DNA from: Methylobacter sp.
Lineage (GTDB): Bacteria > Pseudomonadota > Gammaproteobacteria > Methylococcales > Methylomonadaceae
Reading direction: 5' to 3'
Assembly: GCA_030699385.1 (NCBI GenBank)
Contig: JAUYMY010000057.1
Span: 62,001 to 126,000, forward strand
DNA: 64,000 bases
Made by a program: the position numbers and the translations under genes
Notes under the pieces: model-generated
What the model was told of the DNA's origin: nothing
Databases searched by the model: none
What the model saw: only the letters and a program-made list of their open reading frames with translations
Shown here: positions 1 through 8,378 of the stretch, piece after piece
How positions within the stretch are numbered: the stretch's first letter is position 1
Layout of the letters: every line of letters starts with the position of its first letter

Positions 1-75
1 TTGTTTCAGGTGCGCGGCGCGTTTCAGGCCTTTAATGGCGTCAGTCTGCCCAGTTTTTTGCCGGAAACCGGCTGA
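1..75 (+). CDS. C-terminal end of an unidentified protein (partial)
   Basis: An open frame runs from the window edge to a TGA at 73-75 and gives about 24 residues ending in PSFLPETG. It is on the same strand as gltX. It is too short to assign to a family. The reading frame is open from base 1, but coding status cannot be proven from this fragment. Confidence 0.4.
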   Translation: MFQVRGAFQAFNGVSLPSFLPETG

Positions 76-204
76 GTTTCAGCGAAGAATTGGCTTCAGC
101 CAAGAATGTTAAAATAGCTGTAATTACTCAGTCCCAGCTAAAAATAATTAAATGGAACTCGGCAATTGCTCCTGCATTGCTCTACCTCCTGCATCCCTGC
201 AGTC

Positions 205-288
205 GACGGATTACACTGATAAGACAGATTTTTAAATAGGTTTTTAATCAGTCATTATCCGTCTAATCAGTGGCATCCGTGTTCTATT
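205..288. repeat. Dispersed repeat, copy 1
   Basis: This AT-rich spacer segment before gltX contains the words ATTATCCGTCTAATC and ATCCGTGTTC. On the opposite strand it reads like the segment at 6641-6683 (ACGGAT..GGATTAGACGGATAAT). The two copies are in opposite orientation. The segment also has partial internal symmetry (ACTGAT / ATCAGT). No gene is visible between 76 and 347. Confidence 0.45.
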
Positions 289-347
289 GCTTTTTCGCTG
301 AGTAGTTACAAATAGTCAAGAATTTTTACTAACAAAAATAATATTTT

Positions 348-1751
348 ATGAGCATAAAAACACGTTTTGCCCCGAGTCCTACGGGTTATCTGCATGTCGG
401 CGGCGCCCGCACCGCTTTGTTTTCCTGGTTGTATGCGCGCAAACACGGCGGCAAGTTTATTTTACGCATTGAAGATACCGATTTAGAGCGCTCCACGCAG
501 GCATCGGTCGACGCCATTTTGGAAGGCATGACTTGGTTGGGTCTGGAATATGACGAAGGGCCTTTTTACCAAACCCATCATTTCGACCGCTACAAAGCGG
601 TGATCCAGCAGTTGCTCGACCAGGGCGATGCTTATCATTGTTATTGCAGCAAGGACGAGTTGGAACAGTTGCGCACCGAGCAAATGGCTAATAAGGAAAA
701 GCCGCGTTATAACGGCAAATGCCGCGATTTGACCGAGGCAAAAGGCGACCGTGAAGCGGTGATCCGCTTTAAAAATCCGGTCGATGGCGCGGTCACTATT
801 CCCGATTTGATTAAGGGCGATATTGTTGTTGCCAATAAAGAGCTGGATGATTTGATTATCGCGCGCGGCGACGGCACGCCGACTTACAATTTGACCGTGG
901 TGGTTGACGATATGGATATGGAAGTCACGCATGTTATTCGTGGTGATGACCATATTAACAACACGCCTAGGCAGATGAATATCCTCAAAGCCTTGGGTGC
1001 AAAATTGCCGAAATACGCGCATTTGCCGATGATTTTGGGGCCTGATGGCGCTCGATTATCCAAGCGCCACGGTGCGGTCAGCGTGATGCAGTTCCGCGAT
1101 GACGGCTATTTGCCGGAAGCTTTGCTGAATTATCTGGTGCGGCTCGGTTGGTCGCATGGCGATCAGGAAGTGTTTTCCATTGATGAAATGGTTGAGCATT
1201 TTGCCTTGGAAAATGTCAATGTGTCGGCATCGGCGTTCAACACCGAAAAACTGCTCTGGCTGAATCATCATTACATCATGAACAGCGATCCCGCTCACGT
1301 AGCGCGCCATTTAAGTTGGCACATGGGCGAGTTGGGCATTGATCCTAGCGACGGCCCGAGTCTGGTCGATATGGTCAAGGCGCAACGCGAACGCTGCAAG
1401 ACGCTGGTCGAAATCGCGGCTGCCAGTGTGTATTTCTACAAAGATTTTGATGCTTATGATGAAAAAGCGGCAAAAAAGAATTTCACGCCTGCCGCCGCCG
1501 ATGTGTTGGCGCGGCTGCATGATGAATTTGCCGAGATTAGTGACTGGAATGGCGAGGCCTTGCATCAGCTTGTGCTGGATTTGGCCGAAACTTTGGAGCT
1601 GGGCTTGGGCAAAGTGGCGCAGCCCTTGCGTGTTGCGGTTTGCGGCTCAGCAGTGTCGCCTGCGATTGACATTACTTTGTCGTTGCTGGGCAAGGAAAAA
1701 ACCCTGGCCAGAATAAAGCGCGCCATACTGCATATAAAAAATATAAATTAG
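348..1751 (+). CDS. gltX: Glutamyl-tRNA synthetase
   Basis: Class I aminoacyl-tRNA synthetase that charges tRNA-Glu in the cytoplasm. At 467 aa it has the normal bacterial GluRS length. The HIGH-type signature appears as [14 protein letters not shown] at residues 9-22, and the KMSKS-type loop as LSKRHG near residue 238. The C-terminal anticodon-binding helical domain is complete. The ATG at 348 gives the canonical N-terminus ([10 protein letters not shown]). Two tRNA-Glu genes follow within 300 bp, so the enzyme and its substrate are neighbours. The ribosome-binding site is weak and AT-rich. The assignment is secure; a non-discriminating GluRS cannot be excluded from sequence alone. Confidence 0.97.
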   Translation: MSIKTRFAPSPTGYLHVGGARTALFSWLYARKHGGKFILRIEDTDLERSTQASVDAILEGMTWLGLEYDEGPFYQTHHFDRYKAVIQQLLDQGDAYHCYCSKDELEQLRTEQMANKEKPRYNGKCRDLTEAKGDREAVIRFKNPVDGAVTIPDLIKGDIVVANKELDDLIIARGDGTPTYNLTVVVDDMDMEVTHVIRGDDHINNTPRQMNILKALGAKLPKYAHLPMILGPDGARLSKRHGAVSVMQFRDDGYLPEALLNYLVRLGWSHGDQEVFSIDEMVEHFALENVNVSASAFNTEKLLWLNHHYIMNSDPAHVARHLSWHMGELGIDPSDGPSLVDMVKAQRERCKTLVEIAAASVYFYKDFDAYDEKAAKKNFTPAAADVLARLHDEFAEISDWNGEALHQLVLDLAETLELGLGKVAQPLRVAVCGSAVSPAIDITLSLLGKEKTLARIKRAILHIKNIN

Positions 1752-1754
1752 TGC

Positions 1755-1782
1755 TGGACTCAATTCATATTTGCTGTAGAAT
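1755..1782 (+). promoter_or_regulatory. Candidate sigma-70 promoter of the tRNA cluster
   Basis: TGGACT at 1755-1760 and TAGAAT at 1777-1782 are separated by 16 bp. A GC-rich discriminator (GCCCG) follows, which is typical of stable-RNA promoters under stringent control. It lies directly after the gltX stop and 17 bp before tRNA-Ala. This is inferred by pattern only. Confidence 0.45.
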
Positions 1783-1798
1783 GCCCGTTCTCAACTTC

Positions 1799-1874
<76 letters not shown>

Positions 1875-1898
1875 AAAAGTTTGTTTGAGACAGTTTTA

Positions 1899-1974
1899 GT
1901 CCCCATCGTCTAGTGGCCTAGGACACCGCCCTTTCACGGCGGTAACGGGGGTTCGAACCCCCCTGGGGACGCCA
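1899..1974 (+). tRNA. tRNA-Glu (anticodon TTC), copy 1
   Basis: 76-nt tRNA with acceptor GTCCCCA/TGGGGAC. The anticodon stem CCGCC/GGCGG has loop CTTTCAC, giving anticodon TTC, and CCA is encoded. It is identical in sequence to the copy at 2055-2130. The few bases before it (CAGTTTTA) are also shared, which suggests a recent tandem duplication. Confidence 0.97.
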
Positions 1975-1981
1975 TTATATT

Positions 1982-2007
1982 AAGGCCTATTTTTATAGGC
2001 CTTTTTT
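1982..2007 (+). terminator. Rho-independent terminator after tRNA-Glu copy 1
   Basis: Perfect stem AAGGCCTAT / ATAGGCCTT with a TTTT loop, followed by a run of T. It would end transcription between the two tRNA-Glu copies. Confidence 0.75.
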
Positions 2008-2054
2008 ATTATTTTGTTTGATTGTGAAGTACAGGCCGGACTAAGCCAGTTTTA

Positions 2055-2130
2055 GTCCCCATCGTCTAGTGGCCTAGGACACCGCCCTTTCACGGCGGTA
2101 ACGGGGGTTCGAACCCCCCTGGGGACGCCA
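2055..2130 (+). tRNA. tRNA-Glu (anticodon TTC), copy 2
   Basis: Same 76-nt sequence as copy 1, with loop CTTTCAC and encoded CCA. It lies 80 bp downstream, beyond a terminator. It may need its own promoter or rely on read-through. Confidence 0.97.
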
Positions 2131-2137
2131 TTAAATA

Positions 2138-2169
2138 AAAGGGTTATCAGCGATGATAACCCTTTTTTT
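2138..2169 (+). terminator. Rho-independent terminator after tRNA-Glu copy 2
   Basis: Stem AAGGGTTATCA / TGATAACCCTT with a GCGA loop, followed by seven T. It ends the tRNA transcription unit before the efflux gene. Confidence 0.75.
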
Positions 2170-2274
2170 ATGCCCGGCGCTTTTTCAGCAACAGACAATC
2201 CTTACCAAAAACAGTCGTTTTCTATATTATAAGCGCGCATATAGATGATTTTAACGAAGCAAAATAGGTTCGGA

Positions 2275-3222
2275 ATGCACACGCACACACTCAGCCTTCT
2301 AAAACACGAGCACAATTTTTCAGCTATCAATAAAAAAGGCGAGCGGCGAACTAAGCTGGTTCTGGTGCTCACTTTTTTCACTATGCTGTTGGAAATAGCC
2401 GCCGGCACCGTATTTGGCTCAATGGCGCTGCTGGCTGACGGCTGGCACATGGGCACGCATGTTGCCGCCTTCATCATTACGCTGATTGCCTACCGTTATT
2501 CCCGCGTTCATGCGCATGATCAGACTTTTGCCTTTAGCCCGGCCAAAGTCGGCGTATTGGGCGGTTATACCAGCTCCATCGTGCTGGGCGTGGTCGCGTT
2601 GATCATGTTGGTTGAGTCGGGGCAGCGCATTTTGCATCCGCACATTATTCATTTTGATGAAGCCATTGCCATTGCCGCTTTCGGCTTGTTCATTAACTTG
2701 ATTTGTGCGCTATTGCTCAAGGGGCATCACGGCCACGATCACGCCGGACATCATCACCATGACCACAACCTTAAAGCGGCTTATTTGCATGTGCTTGCCG
2801 ATGCGCTGACCTCGGTGCTGGCGATTGTGGCGTTGGGGTTAGGTAAATATTACGGCTGGCACTGGATGGACCCCGTCATGGGCATGGTCGGTGCGTTGAT
2901 TATCACGCAATGGTCGTATGCTTTGCTGAAAGAGACCAGTCCGGTTCTGCTGGATGAAAGCATCGCGTTGAAATACAAATTGGCGATTAAAGAAAAAATC
3001 GAAAGCGATGCCGATAACCGCATTTCCGACCTGCATATTTGGCGGGTGGGGCCGGGGCATTTTGCGCTGATTGTCGCCGTGGTGTCGCATCATCCTAAAG
3101 CACCAGACTATTACAAAGAATTGTTAAAAGAACTCGATGGCTTTGGTTGTGTGAATAAGCTATCGCATATTACCGTTGAGGTTAATCAATGTGACGGTGA
3201 TTTATGCCTCAAATCTAACTGA
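2275..3222 (+). CDS. dmeF: Cation diffusion facilitator, DmeF-type Co/Ni efflux protein
   Basis: Inner-membrane CDF transporter of about 315 aa that exports divalent metal in exchange for protons. Residues 25-200 hold about six hydrophobic segments. The metal-site motifs of the family are visible as ADGWHMGTH in TM2 and HVLADALTS in TM5. A histidine-rich loop (HHGHDHAGHHHHDH) lies between TM4 and TM5. The N-terminal HTHTLSLLKHEHNF segment is typical of the DmeF subgroup, whose characterised member exports cobalt and nickel. I chose the ATG at 2275 because it gives that conserved N-terminus and has an AGG 7 bp upstream; an in-frame ATG at 2245 has no ribosome site. Substrate is by family analogy only; no metal regulator gene is adjacent. 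Confidence 0.88.
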   Translation: MHTHTLSLLKHEHNFSAINKKGERRTKLVLVLTFFTMLLEIAAGTVFGSMALLADGWHMGTHVAAFIITLIAYRYSRVHAHDQTFAFSPAKVGVLGGYTSSIVLGVVALIMLVESGQRILHPHIIHFDEAIAIAAFGLFINLICALLLKGHHGHDHAGHHHHDHNLKAAYLHVLADALTSVLAIVALGLGKYYGWHWMDPVMGMVGALIITQWSYALLKETSPVLLDESIALKYKLAIKEKIESDADNRISDLHIWRVGPGHFALIVAVVSHHPKAPDYYKELLKELDGFGCVNKLSHITVEVNQCDGDLCLKSN

Positions 3223-3317
3223 GGCTGTTTGTCATGGAAATGTCATTATAGCGTCATCATATTTTAACGGAGTAGGCTCAGAATCAAGTCCTAATAGTTA
3301 ATCGAGGGCTAGCTGTC

Positions 3318-3440
3318 ATGAATAAATTCGCATCGCATAATCTCAACATAATATCGGTATCATTAGCCTTATTTGTTTCTGCATTATTGGTGACTTACGG
3401 CGTTGAGCTATTAGTCAGTACTTTGCTTGGGTTGGGCTAG
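3318..3440 (+). CDS. Possible 40-aa single-span membrane peptide
   Basis: A short frame in the 358-bp gap between two convergent genes. It begins with ATG, has GAGGG nine bases upstream, and encodes MNKFASHNLN followed by about 25 hydrophobic residues (VSLALFVSALLVTY..) ending in LLGLG. The composition fits a one-span inner-membrane microprotein. I recognise no family. It could also be chance, since the frame is short. Confidence 0.4.
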   Translation: MNKFASHNLNIISVSLALFVSALLVTYGVELLVSTLLGLG

Positions 3441-3520
3441 GTGATGTAATTGAATAAGGTAACCCCTCGGCTGGGCCGTGGGATCACAGAAACGAATTAT
3501 CTTTCAGACTATTGCACGTT

Positions 3521-3553
3521 AGACCTTCCAGGTTTTTAAAACCTGGAAGGTCT
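3521..3553. repeat. Perfect palindromic element between convergent genes
   Basis: A 33-bp inverted repeat with 16-bp arms (AGACCTTCCAGGTTTT and its complement) around one T. It sits between the ends of dmeF and nirJ. It may act as a bidirectional terminator. The word ACCTTCCAGGTTTT looks like a dispersed palindromic unit rather than a locus-specific terminator; I see no other copy in this window. Confidence 0.6.
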
Positions 3554-3580
3554 GCATATCGGCATGTTCCGTAAGGCATC

Positions 3581-4717
3581 TTAAGCTATTTCACTATCGG
3601 TCAAATAGCAGCCTGGGTCTTCTGCCCAAAAATTACCGGTGGTTTGCGCCGCACGGACGCGGGTGTTGCCGTTGCAAATGGCTTGATAATGGCAACTTGC
3701 ACAGCGCCCTTCGAGCGGTCTGGGCTGTTGCTTAAGTCCCGCCATTAAGGGGTCACTCACATCTAACCATATCTCTGAAAATGGCCGTTCTTTGACATTG
3801 CCCAGCTCATAATGCCACCAGAACGTATCAGGATGGACATTGCCCAGATTGTCGATATTGGCGACATTGACGCCGGAGGCATTGCCGCCCCATTGTTCCA
3901 ATTTGGCTTGAATATGCTCGACTTTATCGGGGAAATGTTTAGCGACCCAATGTAAAAAATAAACCGCATCGGCATCGTTATTGCCGGTGACAAATTCCCG
4001 GTCTTTGCCCGCTTTGAGCCAGTCATAGCTGGTTTCAAACAGCAAATCCATCGCCTCACGGGTCATCGCAAAATGGGCATCGTCTTTGCGGTTTTTATTG
4101 CCGCGACCGCCGTAATTCAAATGCGACAAATAGAATTTATCAATGCCGTGCTGATCCATTAACTGCAACAGCGCCGGAAAATCCTGCGCGTTATCTTGCG
4201 TCAAGGTAAAACGCAAGCCGACTTTGATGCCTTTTTCCAGACACAAATGAATGCCGTGCAAGGCTTGGTCGAAAGAGCCTTTAACCCGCCGAAATTGGTC
4301 GTGGGTGTCCTTGATGCCGTCCAGGCTGACGCCGATATATTGATAATCGATAGCGGCAATTTCATCGATATTGGCCGCCGAAATCTTGGTGCCGTTGGTC
4401 GACAGCGCGACATAAAAACCCATGTCCTTAGCGCGGCGCGAAATGGCGAAGATGTCGGGATGCAGCAACGGTTCGCCGCCGGATAAAATCAGCACCGGCA
4501 CTTTAAACGCTTTCAGGTCATTCATGACCTTATAAATGTCCGGCGTACTCAATTCATTAGGAAAATTGATGTCGGTGGACGTTGTGTAGCAATGCTTGCA
4601 GGTCAGATTGCAGCGGCGGATCAGATTCCAGATGACCACCGGCGCTGCCGGTTTGCGTGTGGGTTTTAACGGTGTCGGGTCTATCAGTTCCCGCATATAA
4701 TGGCTGAGTCTAAACAT
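3581..4717 (-). CDS. nirJ: Heme d1 biosynthesis radical SAM protein NirJ
   Basis: Radical SAM enzyme (378 aa) that removes two propionate side chains from didecarboxysiroheme during heme d1 synthesis. The SAM cluster motif is C36-x3-C40-x2-C43 (RRCNLTCKHCYTT). The C-terminal SPASM-like region has CASCHYQAIC for additional Fe-S ligands. The open frame extends upstream, but those residues overlap nirH in another frame and are not NirJ-like. The ATG at 4717 gives the conserved MFRLSHYMREL start, 10 bp after the nirH stop. It is the last gene of nirF-D-L-G-H-J. The related AhbC/AhbD enzymes of the alternative heme pathway are the main alternative, but nirF upstream argues for heme d1. Confidence 0.92.
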   Translation of the reverse strand: MFRLSHYMRELIDPTPLKPTRKPAAPVVIWNLIRRCNLTCKHCYTTSTDINFPNELSTPDIYKVMNDLKAFKVPVLILSGGEPLLHPDIFAISRRAKDMGFYVALSTNGTKISAANIDEIAAIDYQYIGVSLDGIKDTHDQFRRVKGSFDQALHGIHLCLEKGIKVGLRFTLTQDNAQDFPALLQLMDQHGIDKFYLSHLNYGGRGNKNRKDDAHFAMTREAMDLLFETSYDWLKAGKDREFVTGNNDADAVYFLHWVAKHFPDKVEHIQAKLEQWGGNASGVNVANIDNLGNVHPDTFWWHYELGNVKERPFSEIWLDVSDPLMAGLKQQPRPLEGRCASCHYQAICNGNTRVRAAQTTGNFWAEDPGCYLTDSEIA

Positions 4718-4727
4718 AGTCAGTTTC

Positions 4728-5234
4728 CTAGTCAGTAACGGGACGGCAGTCCTTGAATTTTTTGCTGCTCTGAAAGCCGGTTTTTTTGAGGATTTTGCTG
4801 CTGTATAACACATCGCAACCCAGATTATAGTCACCCAGCAATTCAGCAATCTGCTGGATTTGTGCATCGACGGCTTGCTGGCTTTTGCCATGCACCATCG
4901 CAAACAGGTTGTACAACCATTCGGGCGGATGCCTTGGGCGATGGTAGCAATGGCTGACAAAGTCCAGTTGCCCGACTTTTTGTCCCAGCTCGTCGATGAA
5001 TTCATCGGGAATGTTCCACACCGTCATGCCGTTAAAGCGGTAGCCCAGTTTGTAATGGTTGGGCACGGCGCCGATGCGGCGAATGATGCCGTCGTTTTGC
5101 ATGGCTGTTAATCGGGCCATAACCTCATTGGCGGTCAGTCCCAATGGTTCGGCAATGGTTTGATAAGGCTGCGGCGTCAGCGGTAAGCCGGTTTGGGTGG
5201 CTTGGATGATTTGGCGGTCGATGTCATCAAGCAT
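4728..5234 (-). CDS. nirH: Siroheme decarboxylase subunit NirH
   Basis: 168-aa member of the AsnC/Lrp-like siroheme decarboxylase family. It has an N-terminal helix-turn-helix-like segment (residues 1-55) and an AsnC-type domain with the family motif CYHRPRHPPEWLYNLFAMVHG. Together with NirD, NirL and NirG it forms the complex that decarboxylates siroheme to 12,18-didecarboxysiroheme. The gene starts 2 bp after the nirG stop and ends 10 bp before nirJ. Position fourth in the Pseudomonas order D-L-G-H supports NirH rather than NirL, which shares the same motif. Unlike true Lrp regulators these proteins are enzymes. Confidence 0.88.
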   Translation of the reverse strand: MLDDIDRQIIQATQTGLPLTPQPYQTIAEPLGLTANEVMARLTAMQNDGIIRRIGAVPNHYKLGYRFNGMTVWNIPDEFIDELGQKVGQLDFVSHCYHRPRHPPEWLYNLFAMVHGKSQQAVDAQIQQIAELLGDYNLGCDVLYSSKILKKTGFQSSKKFKDCRPVTD

Positions 5235-5236
5235 GG

Positions 5237-5680
5237 TCAGGCTTCCAGTTTCAGGTTGACAAAATACTCTTTATTTTTCGGCATGTTGTAAACGGTCAAG
5301 CCGGTTTGTTGCTCTATCGCGCTGATGGTTTGCTGGATTTGTCCAGGCGTTTCGGTGGCCAGCACAAACCACATGTTTAATTCATGGTTGCGTGCGTAAT
5401 TATGCGCCACTTCGGGGAAGGCGTTGATGATGTCGGTGATTTCATCGTAGCGTTCTTTCGGCGCTTTAACGGCTGCCAGGGTCAAGGCGCCGCCCATTTG
5501 TTCAGCATTATATAAAGGGCCGAAGCGGGTGAGGGTGCCGTTATCCAGTAATGCTTTGAGCCGGTTTAGCAGTTCTTGTTCGCTTAACCCTAATTGCTCG
5601 GCGACTTGCCGATAAGGCGCGTCGCAGATGGGGAAGCCGTCTTGCAGAGTGTTGATGATAAGCTTGTCCAGTTCATTCAT
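5237..5680 (-). CDS. nirG: Siroheme decarboxylase subunit NirG
   Basis: 147-aa AsnC-like subunit of the siroheme decarboxylase complex. The helix-turn-helix-like N-terminus (YRQVAEQLGLSEQELLNRL) is followed by the motif VAHNYARNHELNMWFVLATE, which is typical of the NirD/NirG branch. Its start overlaps the nirL end by 8 bp, so translation is probably coupled. Length equals that of the Pseudomonas protein as I recall it. Third position in D-L-G-H supports the letter assignment. Confidence 0.87.
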   Translation of the reverse strand: MNELDKLIINTLQDGFPICDAPYRQVAEQLGLSEQELLNRLKALLDNGTLTRFGPLYNAEQMGGALTLAAVKAPKERYDEITDIINAFPEVAHNYARNHELNMWFVLATETPGQIQQTISAIEQQTGLTVYNMPKNKEYFVNLKLEA

Positions 5681-6164
5681 GTGTTAAAACCTTGGCTGTA
5701 TAAATTGCGCCGCGTTGTTTAAAACAGCGGGTGCTGAATAGGATTTCTTTGTCAAAACTGCTTAAACCGCAGGCATCAACCAGCTGTTCGAGTTGCTGTA
5801 ACACCGTGGCTCGGTCTTTGCCGTGTATCATGCAATACAGGTTATACGGCCATTCGGGCTGCCGGGGGCGTTGGTAGCACAAGGTTACAAAGGCAAAGCG
5901 GCTGATGTGTCCGCCGAGTTGTTTAACCAAATGATCCGGCACATTCCACACGGTCATGGCGTTGGCGCGGTAGCCCAGTTGCCGGTGTTTGACGATAACG
6001 CCTAGGCGCTTGATTAGGCCTTGCTGTTTCAGTCGGCCTAGGCGCTCTATCACTTCGGTTTCGGCCATGTCGCACAGCCGCCCGATTTCGGCATAAGGCT
6101 GTGGGCAAATCGGCAGGCCCAATTGAATGTGTTCAAGCAACTGGCGGTCTTGTGCATCAAGCAT
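5673..6164 (-). CDS. nirL: Siroheme decarboxylase subunit NirL
   Basis: 163-aa AsnC-like subunit. It carries the NirL/NirH-branch motif CYQRPRQPEWPYNLYCMIHG in the C-terminal half and a helix-turn-helix-like N-terminus. It overlaps nirD by 8 bp and nirG by 8 bp. It acts with NirD, NirG and NirH to decarboxylate siroheme. The C-terminus ends in FKQRGAIYTAKVLTHE. Confidence 0.87.
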   Translation of the reverse strand: MLDAQDRQLLEHIQLGLPICPQPYAEIGRLCDMAETEVIERLGRLKQQGLIKRLGVIVKHRQLGYRANAMTVWNVPDHLVKQLGGHISRFAFVTLCYQRPRQPEWPYNLYCMIHGKDRATVLQQLEQLVDACGLSSFDKEILFSTRCFKQRGAIYTAKVLTHE

Positions 6165-6615
6165 GGTTCAGCTCCAGTTTAAAGCCTAAATCGATGAAAA
6201 AATCATCCAGCATCGGCAGCAGCATGGCGGGATAGCCGGTGTCTTGTTCAATCGATTTGATGACGGCGTGTAAGTGTTCGGTATCGTTGGCGATAACGAC
6301 AAACCAAAGGTTGAGCCGGTGTTCGCGCTCGTAATTATGATTGACTTCCGGGTAAGCGCTGATTTTGTCGGCAACCGCTTGCAATTGCGTTTCGGGCACG
6401 GCCATCGCGACCAGGGCGCTGATGCCGATATGGTTAGGCGGGATCACCGGGCCGATGCGGCTGATAAAACCGTTGTCATTCAGTTCGTTAAATGCGGTTA
6501 AAACGGCGGCTTCGCTCACGCCCAGCTGCTCGGCAATGTCCTGGTAAGGCCGTGCCGATAGCGGGAAATCGTGCTGATAGTCGTTGAGCAGCTGTTTGTG
6601 TAGAGGGCTTAGCAT
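6157..6615 (-). CDS. nirD: Siroheme decarboxylase subunit NirD (heme d1 pathway)
   Basis: 152-aa AsnC-like protein with the NirD/NirG-branch motif EVNHNYEREHRLNLWFVV. It is not the nitrite reductase small subunit, which shares the symbol and is encoded at 20371-20733. The ATG at 6615 yields MLSPLHKQLLNDYQ, which matches the N-terminal pattern of the other three subunits (short helix, then DFPLSARPYQDIAEQLG). The longer open frame upstream has no homologous residues. About 100 bp separate it from nirF, and that spacer contains a dispersed repeat. Confidence 0.88.
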   Translation of the reverse strand: MLSPLHKQLLNDYQHDFPLSARPYQDIAEQLGVSEAAVLTAFNELNDNGFISRIGPVIPPNHIGISALVAMAVPETQLQAVADKISAYPEVNHNYEREHRLNLWFVVIANDTEHLHAVIKSIEQDTGYPAMLLPMLDDFFIDLGFKLELNHA

Positions 6616-6640
6616 AGTCTTCGATATTAAAAAGTGGCAC

Positions 6641-6683
6641 ACGGATGGCGCGGATTAGACGGATAATCACCGATAAAACACGG
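6641..6683. repeat. Dispersed repeat, copy 2
   Basis: The segment includes ACACGGATGGCGCGGATT and AGACGGATAATCACCGAT. It matches, in opposite orientation, the spacer repeat at 205-288. It lies between nirF and nirD inside the operon. Confidence 0.5.
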
Positions 6684-6721
6684 TATATACTTTGATTGCC
6701 GAGTCCTATTAGATTTTGCTG

Positions 6722-7885
6722 TCATAAACCGGTTTTATGCGCGCGCGAGCTAAAGAAAATGCCGTTAGGTTGGTGGGCGGGCAGGCGGGTGATTTCCTGC
6801 AAGGTTTCGGTGTCGTAAACCACCAGTTGATTGTCGTCCCTGACCGCCAGCCAGACTTGTTCGCCGCGAGGGGTAAATTCCAGATGCAAAACGGCTTTGC
6901 CGGGCGACAGGGTTTTCAACAGCGATAAGTCTTTGACATCGATAATCTGTACTTGATTGTTATCGGGGAAGGCGAAATTGACCCAGACTTGCCGTCCGTC
7001 GGGCCGCGCCATGACAAAAACCGGTTGTCCAGCGACCGCGATGGTGTCGCGGAGTTCCCAAGTGTTTTTGTCGATAACCAACACTTTGTGCTGGCCTATC
7101 GCCGGTGCAAACAGGTAATCGCCAGCCATTGCCCAGCCTTCAAGATGCGGCATTTTATAAACCGGCAGTTTTTCGTCGTCTTTGCCGTAGTCGGGCAAAA
7201 TGCGTTTAACGCCCACTTCAGTGTTCCATAAATCAAGCAGCGCCATGCCGGATTCGCCAAACAAACCGGCGATGTAATAGCGCCCATCCGAGGAAACTAG
7301 CGCGTCGTAAGGCTGCTTGCCGATGTTAGAGAATTTTTTAATCACCGGCGCTTTTGGGTTTTTAAAATCGGCCAGCCAGATTTCACCGGCATCGAACAGA
7401 CTAAAAACAAAGCGCTGTCCAGGCGCGTCAACCAAACCAACCACTTTAGAACGCAAGCCATCGCCATAGTCGGATGGAATATCGGCAACCAGTTCCAGCG
7501 TGTCTGCCGAGAAAACTTTAATGCCGCCGGGCGTGTAGTTGGATACCGCGATGAGTTTGCCATCTTGCGAAATCGCCCCGCCAATGCTGTTGCCCGCCTG
7601 AATGATGCGTTTATCAATCGCATCCTTGAGCATATCGATTTTAGTCAAACCGCCGTCCCGACCGAAAACGTAGGCGTAACGCTGATCGCGGGAAAAAACC
7701 ACCGAAGCATGGGACAAATCGCCCAGCTTTTCGATTTTGGCTAAGCGTTTATGTTCGGTGGTGTTGATAATCAGCGCATTGCCGTCTTCGCGTTCGATGA
7801 CGATGCCCAGGTCGCCGGTGGCGCGTAGGTCTGCGCTGGCATTGAAAGAGAATAATAAAGCGGCAAGGGCAATTAGTTTTTTCAT
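6722..7885 (-). CDS. nirF: Heme d1 biosynthesis protein NirF
   Basis: 387-aa cytochrome d1-like beta-propeller with a cleavable Sec signal (MKKLIALAALLFSFNASA, cut near residue 18), so it acts in the periplasm. NirF takes part in the late steps of heme d1 assembly; its exact reaction is not firmly settled. Blade-like repeats such as VVFSRDQRYAYVFGRDG and RPDGRQVWVNFAFPD recur through the protein. It resembles the d1 domain of NirS and NirN but lacks any N-terminal cytochrome c domain or CxxCH motif, which separates it from both. It is the first gene of the operon. I see no obvious FNR/Dnr-type box in the roughly 100 bp upstream. Confidence 0.9.
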   Translation of the reverse strand: MKKLIALAALLFSFNASADLRATGDLGIVIEREDGNALIINTTEHKRLAKIEKLGDLSHASVVFSRDQRYAYVFGRDGGLTKIDMLKDAIDKRIIQAGNSIGGAISQDGKLIAVSNYTPGGIKVFSADTLELVADIPSDYGDGLRSKVVGLVDAPGQRFVFSLFDAGEIWLADFKNPKAPVIKKFSNIGKQPYDALVSSDGRYYIAGLFGESGMALLDLWNTEVGVKRILPDYGKDDEKLPVYKMPHLEGWAMAGDYLFAPAIGQHKVLVIDKNTWELRDTIAVAGQPVFVMARPDGRQVWVNFAFPDNNQVQIIDVKDLSLLKTLSPGKAVLHLEFTPRGEQVWLAVRDDNQLVVYDTETLQEITRLPAHQPNGIFFSSRAHKTGL

Positions 7886-8070
7886 AGAGGTGAGTCCGTT
7901 AAATAGTCAGCGAAATGATAGACTGCAATTTTAGATTTGACCTTGGCAGCGCATAGCAATCGGTTCGGCAATTATACCTATTGCTTCAAAGAACAGGGCA
8001 CGACTTTAACGCCTTTATTCAGAACATGTGTATAAATCATCGGGCAGACAGCCGGGAAAGACGGGGGCAG

Positions 8071-8287
8071 GTCTTGCATTGTGCATTTATCTCGTTCCCA
8101 AGTTCCAACTTGGGAACGCATACCTTCAAGCTCTGCTTGATGTTATCTACCCAGCAAGCAGAGCTTGAGGGTAGTCACTTCCAAGCTAGAGAGGCTGTGA
8201 AAGTATTATCAAAATCACTAGAAAATAGCAGAAAATGCGCTGTAAGCTATTGATTATTGGTTGTCGAAATTGGCAATTCCGCCTAAT
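8071..8287 (+). repeat. Composite dispersed palindromic repeat, copy A
   Basis: This block carries GTTCCCAAGTTCCAACTTGGGAAC (a palindrome in two parts), then CAAGCTCTGCTTGATGTTA and its inverted partner CAAGCAGAGCTTGAGGG. It continues with AGAGGCTGTGAAAGTATT and ATTGATTATTG. The same order of words occurs inverted at 17388-17622, with a shorter copy at 17707-17788. The leading GGTCTTGCATTGTGCATT also matches an inverted word near 17850-17877. The 90-codon frame through it is not a real gene. The 700-bp gap 7886-8585 holds only this, the next repeat and the promoter elements. Confidence 0.75.
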
Positions 8288-8289
8288 AA

Positions 8290-8345
8290 CACTCACCAAG
8301 CTGGGGCTTGGTGTTCCCTGCTACTCGCTTAAAACTGTTCCGGTT
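8290..8345. repeat. Partial copy of the palindromic element at 10128-10251
   Basis: The words CACTCACCAAGCTGGGG and CTTGGTGTTCCC match the right half of the miniature element at 10128-10251 (CACTCGCCAAGCTGGGG, CTTGGCGTTCCC). A degenerate GCTTAAAACTGTTCCGG follows. It appears to be a decayed fragment. Confidence 0.5.
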
Positions 8346-8378
8346 TAAGTGATTAGCCCATTTTCCGGCCAGTTGCCT

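Noticed and set aside
4728-6615. Four Lrp/AsnC transcription regulators
   Set aside because: The helix-turn-helix-like start suggests this, but the CYxRP..YNL..MxHG and NHNYxREHxxNLWFV motifs and the nirF/nirJ context identify siroheme decarboxylase subunits.
7981-8253. 90-codon open frame before the nitrate reductase operon
   Set aside because: It runs through the dispersed repeat that recurs at 17388-17622 in inverse orientation; the translated words (SSNLGTHTFKLCLMLS) also appear in an antisense frame there. It is translated repeat DNA.
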